11,003 nucleotides of DNA from Candidatus Cloacimonetes bacterium 4572_55. Its GTDB lineage: Bacteria; 4572-55. The position numbers and the translations under genes were made by a program. Under the pieces are notes generated by a model. That model was not told where the DNA came from. It saw nothing but the letters and a program-made list of their open reading frames with translations, and did not search any database. The DNA lies in contig NBMB01000077.1 in assembly GCA_002084765.1 (NCBI GenBank), forward strand, positions 1 to 11,003, written 5' to 3'. How positions within the stretch are numbered: the stretch's first letter is position 1; the number at the start of each line of letters is the position of its first letter. Positions 6,459 to 11,003 of this stretch are shown here, one piece after another.

Positions 6459-8009
6459 CTATTCCGAAAGGGGGCATAGATCGACATTTAGACGATACTG
6501 CGCGCCTTTTGCGTGACCGCTTTTTGTCAGAATGCCGCTCAGCGTAAGGTGTCGAAGGTGGAGCGTGGCAGTTGTCCAGGCATACCCAAGGTACGTATAA
6601 TGCATGTTCTTGAACGGAGTCCCCACAAATACGCCGAGCATCCGAGCGAGCGGTTCCGACATCACCCGAACCTTCGGTATATTCAGACGTCTCAGCTCTG
6701 GGATCAACTCCTTAGTCAGGCTATCCGAGTAGGATCGACGCTCTATCTTTGACATCTCAGAATCAACCGAAGTACTCCGCCAAGTGGGATGAATCGGATA
6801 TGGAGAGTGCTTGATCAGTTGATCATGCACCCGGGATATCTGCTCGGAGATGGAAATGGAGTAGTCAAAATCTCTTTCTATATCAGCTTGCCTATCGACG
6901 TCGTTTTTTTCAGACTGGCGGATCGTTGCCAGCATACGCTGGGATGTGTCAAACGCGCGCAACGCAGCCAAAGGGTTATTTTGTTGCGTCTCAAATATCC
7001 CTCGTTGGTTCCATAACTTTGCTAAACGACGGTAATCTTTCTCTTGAGAGGCAATTTTTTGTCCCAATTCTAAAGAAACATGTGCATTAAGACGCAGCTC
7101 GTCCGCCTTATCAGAAGAGTCGGCTTGCTCGGCTTGATGAAGCTCAATTCCGCTTTTACAGATAAAGCGGTCGATTATCTCGTGACGGCGAACGACAAAA
7201 GGACTGAGAGAGAGCGCGGCTTTTATCGATTTCAGCGCGTCGTCGAGCTGCCCGATCTCCTGAGAAATTTGGGCGATCCGTGTCGATATTCGCGCCAACT
7301 CATCGACTTTCCGCAACGTTCTGGCGATATTTTTTGCCTCTTGGAATAGAGATAAAGCGCGCTCATATTTTTTTTGCCGCTCAGCGGACAAAGCCATATC
7401 ATATCGACAATGGAGCAGATACAACTCATCCCGGGGCGAGGCTCCTTCCAGTGCTGCGTTCAGATATTTATCCGCCTGATAATAATCGCCCTTATAACTT
7501 GCGATCACGCCGAGACGACGCCGACAATCTAACCGAATCTCTTCAACTCGGGATTGGAGCGCGCGATAAAGAAAACTCTCCGCAACGTCGTAATTCCCCG
7601 AACAAAAATGAGACCATCCGATTCCGATTAAAGCGTAGGCTCGAATAATTCGGTTATGCCCAGCCAGCCCGAACACTTCTCTCATTTCTTCAACAGAGGC
7701 GTCGTATTGCTCTTGTGATTGAAAAATTTTTCCCTTTGAGTAATGACAAGTCGCTAATTGTAATTTATTTTTTATACACGATCGAGCCTTATCGATAGAC
7801 CGGTGCGCGTCTTCCCACCGACTCAACCTATGGTATAATAACGCCTGAGCCAGCAAGATAGACGGGTCCTTAGAAAAACGGTCTAAGGCTTCGCATACCT
7901 TGTGAAGATCGTATATATTGGAATTCCACGAAATTTTCGAATGGATTTGAAGATACTGATAAGTCTTTGTAATGAGATTTGGGAGAGATTTAAAAGGCAC
8001 AACCATCAT
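6459..8009 (-). CDS. TPR-repeat protein with a C-terminal winged-helix-like domain, probable regulator
   Basis: 516 residues, cytoplasmic (no signal peptide or membrane segment). Residues of about 35-395 are helical TPR-type repeats; clear examples are 133-152 (HFCSGNYDVAESFLYRAL), 166-189 (GVIASYKGDYYQADKYLNAALEG) and 206-226 (ALSAERQKKYERALSLFQEAK). The last 90 residues (about 425-512) are different. Their pattern, LARMLGVF...TATLHLRHLTLSGIL then GHAKGAQYRL, resembles a winged helix with a recognition helix and a beta-hairpin wing; this is inference from pattern only. The start is the first of two adjacent ATGs, with GGAG at 8022-8019, nine bases upstream. The sigma-54 activator gene follows after 54 bp, suggesting that this protein senses a signal through its TPRs and acts with, or on, that activator. 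It could instead be a DNA-binding regulator in its own right. No family name is claimed. Confidence 0.8.
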   Translation of the reverse strand: MMVVPFKSLPNLITKTYQYLQIHSKISWNSNIYDLHKVCEALDRFSKDPSILLAQALLYHRLSRWEDAHRSIDKARSCIKNKLQLATCHYSKGKIFQSQEQYDASVEEMREVFGLAGHNRIIRAYALIGIGWSHFCSGNYDVAESFLYRALQSRVEEIRLDCRRRLGVIASYKGDYYQADKYLNAALEGASPRDELYLLHCRYDMALSAERQKKYERALSLFQEAKNIARTLRKVDELARISTRIAQISQEIGQLDDALKSIKAALSLSPFVVRRHEIIDRFICKSGIELHQAEQADSSDKADELRLNAHVSLELGQKIASQEKDYRRLAKLWNQRGIFETQQNNPLAALRAFDTSQRMLATIRQSEKNDVDRQADIERDFDYSISISEQISRVHDQLIKHSPYPIHPTWRSTSVDSEMSKIERRSYSDSLTKELIPELRRLNIPKVRVMSEPLARMLGVFVGTPFKNMHYTYLGYAWTTATLHLRHLTLSGILTKSGHAKGAQYRLNVDLCPLSE

Positions 8010-8071
8010 TGACGTTTTCTCCGGGTCCTAATTTGTGTAAATTCTGCAGAACGGCGAGAGCCGACTTGATA

Positions 8072-8133
8072 GAAAAAGCCGTTACTTGACAAGATAAAAC
8101 TTTTTCGCTCCACTTTAGTATAACGGCTTTTTC
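8072..8133 (-). terminator. Inverted repeat, probable transcription terminator of the barrel-sandwich/KOW gene
   Basis: Perfect 13-bp arms at 8072-8084 (gaaaaagccgtta) and 8121-8133 (taacggctttttc) enclose a 36-base loop. On the minus strand the structure begins 25 bases after the TAA at 8160-8158 and ends in a run of five T. That is the expected place and form of a rho-independent terminator, although the loop is long. Because of its symmetry it could also act on the plus strand. A smaller hairpin (CGGC-gaga-GCCG, 8052-8063) follows. Together they separate this gene from the TPR gene starting at 8009. Confidence 0.55.
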
Positions 8134-8157
8134 CGCGTCCAACTTCTTCTCTATTAT

Positions 8158-9288
8158 TTAACTTTCGATTATCTCAACATTGGCTCTGGGTATCGTAACC
8201 TCTTCGCCTGTTTTCAATAATCTGGCTCTCAATACCCGAACTTTGGTCTCCGATTCCATCACTTCGAGTTCTGCAGGAAGCTCAAGCACTTCTCCCAACA
8301 TCCCAAAATTCGGCTCACGGATAATACGAACCACATGACCCGATGTCATACCGACATTTTTTTGAGCGGTCTTTTCTTTCTTGACAGACCCTTGTTCGGC
8401 TAACGGGATAATAACTTCGGGTCGAATTACGCCTGCGCGGATTTGTGTGGCTCCATTAATCGACGCCTTTTCTCCCTCTCGGCTCTTAAGCAAATCAAAA
8501 GTCCGAGAAGCCATAGAGATGCCTCCGAAACCCTCTGTGATAACGAGAGTGACGCCGACCTTCTCAGAACCGGTGATCGCGACGCCGATGTCATAACCTA
8601 AAATGTTCTTCAGGTCCTTGGCATTCAACCCACCGACTACGATGCCCTTAGCCCCGACCGAGACCGCCTTTTTCAAAGCAGGTTCCGTCACCAGGGAGCC
8701 GCCAACCAAAAGTTTGTCTTTACAGGAAGAATCGATCAAACTCTCCTCCAGAATCTCCGACGGATTGGAAACCAATACCTTGATCTCACCGCCAGATTCT
8801 CCGCCAATGCCGAAAATCCCTTGAATAAAAGCGGTCCCAGACTCCACAACAACGCCTTCGTCAGGCAATATTTCGATCACTTGTCCGTCAATATAAGCGC
8901 GCATTTCTACCGGAATCGGCATCTCTCGCACCAATACTTGACCCGTAATTTTCGATATACTCTCGATTGTCCCTTTGATAGGAGATACACAAGTCGGTGT
9001 GAACAAACCGAAAAACGTCTTGGTTTGAGCGATCACCTCATCTTTTTCGACCGGATTGCCGACTTTTTTTGTCATGCAAGCCGCTACATCGCTCGGTGGA
9101 AGACTCAATTTATTAGCGACATTTACGCTTTTGACATTTCCGGGCAAGTGCGTTCGAGCGACAATATCCTCCGCTTCTACGCGATCTCCCACCTTAACAA
9201 TCACCTCGCCGGGCAAAGGTAAACGCCGTTCTTTTCTCAATATCGTGCTTTTTGTCACCCGTAAACCAGGTGTGTACGCGTGTGCCAT
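8158..9288 (-). CDS. Barrel-sandwich (lipoyl-like) protein with KOW/SH3-like C-terminus, unknown function
   Basis: 376 residues with no signal peptide or membrane helix. The N-terminus (about 22-57 and 75-120) reads like the two halves of a biotinyl/lipoyl-type barrel-sandwich hybrid fold, as in RnfC and carrier domains: LPGEVIVKVGDRVEAEDIVA, then VSPIKGTIESISKITGQVLV. There is no lipoyl-lysine motif, so it is not an obvious cofactor carrier. A Gly-rich alpha/beta middle (about 165-285) repeats the pattern K-[GL]-[IL]-V-V-G-G (LLVGGSLV, GAKGIVVGGLNAKDL, GVAITGS). The C-terminal 65 residues (about 312-375; GHVVRIIREPNFGMLGEV ... GEEVTIPRANVEIIE) look like a KOW/SH3 barrel of the NusG type. A good Shine-Dalgarno (GAGG, 9300-9297) lies eight bases before the ATG, and a strong promoter lies at 9427-9399. 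The gene appears to be a single unit with its own terminator. The fold assignments are by eye; the function is unknown. Confidence 0.8.
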   Translation of the reverse strand: MAHAYTPGLRVTKSTILRKERRLPLPGEVIVKVGDRVEAEDIVARTHLPGNVKSVNVANKLSLPPSDVAACMTKKVGNPVEKDEVIAQTKTFFGLFTPTCVSPIKGTIESISKITGQVLVREMPIPVEMRAYIDGQVIEILPDEGVVVESGTAFIQGIFGIGGESGGEIKVLVSNPSEILEESLIDSSCKDKLLVGGSLVTEPALKKAVSVGAKGIVVGGLNAKDLKNILGYDIGVAITGSEKVGVTLVITEGFGGISMASRTFDLLKSREGEKASINGATQIRAGVIRPEVIIPLAEQGSVKKEKTAQKNVGMTSGHVVRIIREPNFGMLGEVLELPAELEVMESETKVRVLRARLLKTGEEVTIPRANVEIIES

Positions 9289-9319
9289 ATTTTTTACCTC
9301 GAATTTATCCCCACAAGCC

Positions 9320-9344
9320 CACTGACTAGCACCAGCCGTCAGTG
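9320..9344 (-). promoter_or_regulatory. Leader hairpin of the barrel-sandwich/KOW gene
   Basis: Perfect 7-bp arms CACTGAC and GTCAGTG (9344-9338 and 9326-9320 on the minus strand) enclose an 11-base loop. The hairpin sits in the predicted 104-base 5' leader, 31 bases before the ATG at 9288 and about 20 bases from the Shine-Dalgarno. No T-tract follows. It may affect translation or mRNA stability; no known riboswitch class was recognised. Confidence 0.4.
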
Positions 9345-9398
9345 CGTAGTTAACTTTGATACGAATTCCAATTTCTCAAAAAAAAGTGTATTTCGAAA

Positions 9399-9427
9399 TA
9401 TATATCAAAAACCAGCCCAACTGTCAA
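9399..9427 (-). promoter_or_regulatory. Sigma-70 type promoter of the barrel-sandwich/KOW gene
   Basis: On the minus strand TTGACA (9427-9422), a 17-base spacer and TATATA (9404-9399) form a near-consensus housekeeping promoter. The start of transcription would be near 9392, about 104 bases before the ATG at 9288. The upstream side is AT-rich. Confidence 0.75.
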
Positions 9428-9459
9428 CTGAATTTTAACAAAGATTGGATAACTTAATG

Positions 9460-9483
9460 AATATACGAGATAAATATACGAGA
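9460..9483. repeat. Short direct repeat, two 11-bp copies 13 bp apart
   Basis: The sequence aatatacgaga occurs at 9460-9470 and again at 9473-9483, just upstream of the minus-strand promoter at 9427-9399. The spacing of little more than one helical turn would suit a tandem protein-binding site, but chance in AT-rich DNA is also possible. Confidence 0.45.
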
Positions 9484-9697
9484 AAAATTTTGAAATTAAG
9501 GCGAGAAATTCTCATGTAGACAATCGCCGCGTCAAAGACATGCCTTTTCAGAGTGAACCCAATAATGATACCGATGTAAGTCCGGGTAACAGCTACAAAA
9601 AATTTATATTGATTTCTATCCCTCATTATAGAATAAATTTACATGAGTCAGATTAAAAGAAAATCCGAATTCCCTTATCATCTTGTCGCCGAATTGC

Positions 9698-9726
9698 TTG
9701 ACAAAGGTTTAAGGTCATGGTATAAT
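9698..9726 (+). promoter_or_regulatory. Perfect consensus sigma-70 promoter, probably for the acidic TPR gene
   Basis: TTGACA (9698-9703), a 17-base spacer and TATAAT (9721-9726) match the housekeeping consensus at all twelve positions with optimal spacing. Transcription would start near 9733, leaving a leader of about 230 bases before the ATG at 9964, unless it drives a separate small RNA in between. Confidence 0.75.
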
Positions 9727-9963
9727 AAAAAATTGCCTGTTCATAGTGGATCATCCGTATTTTACCGACGGAATCATCTTGACTTTTTGACCTTGTATAT
9801 TAAATTTTTATTGTTCAAATTGGATGAGTTTAAACGAAAAATCATCTAATCTGTATTTTTCATCTCAAAATTATATTTATATATTTTATATACGAACTCT
9901 TTGTTTCTATGATGAATCATTTAGGTTAGGATTACCTTTTTACGAATTGAGCAAGGTTGAGAT

Positions 9964-11003
9964 ATGGCCCCTGAAATTCGTTTTTTAAGCCAAAAGTGGG
10001 CAAAAAATCCCAAATCGCGCGTGTTTGTTTCCTTAGCGGAGGCCTATCGCAAAACAGGAAAGTTCGAGGACGCTATCGGCGTTTGCCATGAGGGACTCAA
10101 ACACAAGCCGAAACTTAGCAGCGGTTACGTTGTATTGGGACGGTGCCTGGCTAAGGTCGGCAAAAAAGATGACGCTCGAGACGCATTCGAGAAGGTTATC
10201 AAATTTGATCCGGTGAATATGATCGCCCTAAAAGCCCTCGGCGATTTGTATGACGAAGCGGATGATCCCCAAAAAGCGTTTGAATTTTATCAGAAAGCCG
10301 CGGACTTCGATCCTTTTAATGATGATATTCAACAAAAAATTGCCGAGCTTAGGATCGAGGTGGAGCGCCTGGAGGCAAAGAAAAAAACCGCTTCGTTTTC
10401 TAAGAGCGACTCGCTTTCAGATGATGATGAGCAGCTCATCGCGACCCCTACCATCGCTGAACTTTACGCGCATCAAGGACATATTGATAAAGCGATCGAC
10501 GTCTACGAAAAATTGTTAGCAAAAGAACCGGGTAATAAAAAATTTAAAGCGGAACTGGCTTTGTTAAATGACCAGTTGCAAGCTAATGATGACGGCGAAC
10601 TCGATATAAGCATGTCGGATAGTGCGCCTCTGAAAGCAAGCGAAATTGTCCAAGACGACGACGACATGATTGAATCTTTCAGTTTACCCGGATTGGACGG
10701 TCTCTCCGAATTTTCGAATGATCGAGAAAATTTATTATCCGATCCGGATCCGTCAGGGGAATCCGACGGTCTTGATTTTCAATTAGACTCCGAGGATACC
10801 AGCCTTATTGGATCATCCGATTTGGCGATAGGCGGCGACGCGGGGAATAACGACGATTTCATTGATCTGGGAACCGATACTTTTGATATGGATGACGAGG
10901 TTCCTGACGATAGCGACGCAATCGTTGATCTGGGCATGGATAGCTTCGATATGGATGACGAAGTTCCTGACGATAGCGATGCAATCGTTGATCTGGGCAT
11001 GGA
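9964..11003 (+). CDS. TPR protein with long acidic, tandem-repeat tail (partial, runs off the right edge)
   Basis: Open from the ATG at 9964 to the window end: 346 codons seen, stop not reached. The start is supported by AAGG at 9953-9956, seven bases upstream. Residues of about 14-118 hold three TPR motifs (SLAEAYRKTGKFEDAI, GYVVLGRCLAKVGKKDDA, ALGDLYDEADDPQKAFEFY). A Lys/Glu linker (about 125-145) and a fourth TPR (about 161-194, TIAELYAHQGHIDKAIDVY) follow. From about residue 205 the protein is strongly acidic and low-complexity (runs such as DDDD), ending in 21-residue repeats with the core IVDLGMDSFDMDDEVPD. There is no signal peptide or membrane segment, so a cytoplasmic scaffold or interaction protein is likely. 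The tail is probably disordered. The partner is unknown. Confidence 0.88.
   Translation, partial: MAPEIRFLSQKWAKNPKSRVFVSLAEAYRKTGKFEDAIGVCHEGLKHKPKLSSGYVVLGRCLAKVGKKDDARDAFEKVIKFDPVNMIALKALGDLYDEADDPQKAFEFYQKAADFDPFNDDIQQKIAELRIEVERLEAKKKTASFSKSDSLSDDDEQLIATPTIAELYAHQGHIDKAIDVYEKLLAKEPGNKKFKAELALLNDQLQANDDGELDISMSDSAPLKASEIVQDDDDMIESFSLPGLDGLSEFSNDRENLLSDPDPSGESDGLDFQLDSEDTSLIGSSDLAIGGDAGNNDDFIDLGTDTFDMDDEVPDDSDAIVDLGMDSFDMDDEVPDDSDAIVDLGM
10858..11003 (+). repeat. 63-bp in-frame tandem repeats encoding a 21-residue acidic unit
   Basis: A diverged partial copy (10858-10890) is followed by a full copy (10891-10953) and a further 50 bases (10954-11003) that continue past the edge. The last two copies differ over those 50 bases at only two sites, both synonymous (GAG/GAA and GAC/GAT), so the protein unit is identical. 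The real copy number lies outside the window. Confidence 0.92.

Larger units (their letters stand above)
9289..9963. other. AT-rich gene-poor region between divergent genes
   Basis: 675 bp holding a minus-strand promoter and leader hairpin for the barrel-sandwich/KOW gene, a short direct repeat (9460-9483) and a perfect consensus plus-strand promoter at 9698-9726. A 68-codon open frame (9643-9849) exists, but it has no Shine-Dalgarno, no recognisable motif and overlaps the promoter, so it is not called as a gene. Downstream of the plus promoter, 9907-9945 holds small inverted repeats (ATGAT-ga-ATCAT; AGGT...ACCT followed by TTTTT) that are too weak to call a terminator. Confidence 0.5.

Noticed and set aside
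8086-8124. Plus-strand TTGACA with TATAAC inside the inverted repeat
   Set aside because: The spacer is 27 bases, far too long for a promoter, and no plus-strand gene follows.
9435-9626. 63-codon minus-strand frame upstream of the barrel-sandwich/KOW gene promoter
   Set aside because: AT-rich, with no ribosome binding site or motif, and it lies on the upstream side of a strong promoter.
9643-9849. 68-codon plus-strand open frame rich in Lys and aromatic residues
   Set aside because: No Shine-Dalgarno, no recognisable domain, AT-rich DNA, and a perfect consensus promoter lies inside it; more likely a chance frame.

Overview
The window looks like a piece of an uncultured bacterial chromosome of moderate GC with AT-rich gaps between genes. 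A long two-component-type propeller/Y_Y_Y/SpoIIE phosphatase, a sigma-54 activator, TPR proteins with acidic tails and secreted cadherin/FN3-type repeat proteins together suggest an FCB-group or neighbouring candidate phylum (KSB1-, Latescibacterota- or Zixibacteria-like). That placement is an inference from gene style. No rRNA, tRNA, CRISPR array or intact mobile element was seen.

Layout. 1-784 (minus) is the start of a secreted adhesin-like protein: signal peptide and two cadherin-like repeats, then a break in frame into the tail of an FN3-like repeat that continues past the left edge. 785-1354 is an AT-rich intergenic region. It holds a near-perfect sigma-54 promoter pointing at the secreted gene, a 31-bp dyad about 130 bp upstream of the predicted start of transcription, and two 23-bp repeats in the leader. 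1355-4801 (plus) is a membrane-bound sensor phosphatase with a periplasmic double propeller and a cytoplasmic SpoIIE/PP2C domain. 4803-4943 is a three-copy tandem repeat between convergent genes. 4953-9288 (minus) carries three genes, in transcription order: a barrel-sandwich/KOW-like protein, a TPR protein with a C-terminal winged-helix-like end, and a GAF-like/AAA+/Fis sigma-54 activator. A probable terminator separates the first from the other two, which are only 54 bp apart and probably co-transcribed. 9289-9963 is a gene-poor region with two excellent sigma-70 promoters, one on each strand. 9964 to the right edge (plus) is a TPR protein with a long acidic tail that ends in 63-bp tandem repeats.

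How the parts may work together (inference). The sigma-54 activator and its TPR/winged-helix partner form a plausible signalling pair. The sigma-54 promoter with its upstream dyad is a natural candidate target, which would place the secreted repeat protein under their control. The SpoIIE phosphatase is a separate envelope-sensing output that would normally act on an anti-anti-sigma (STAS) protein, and none is encoded here.
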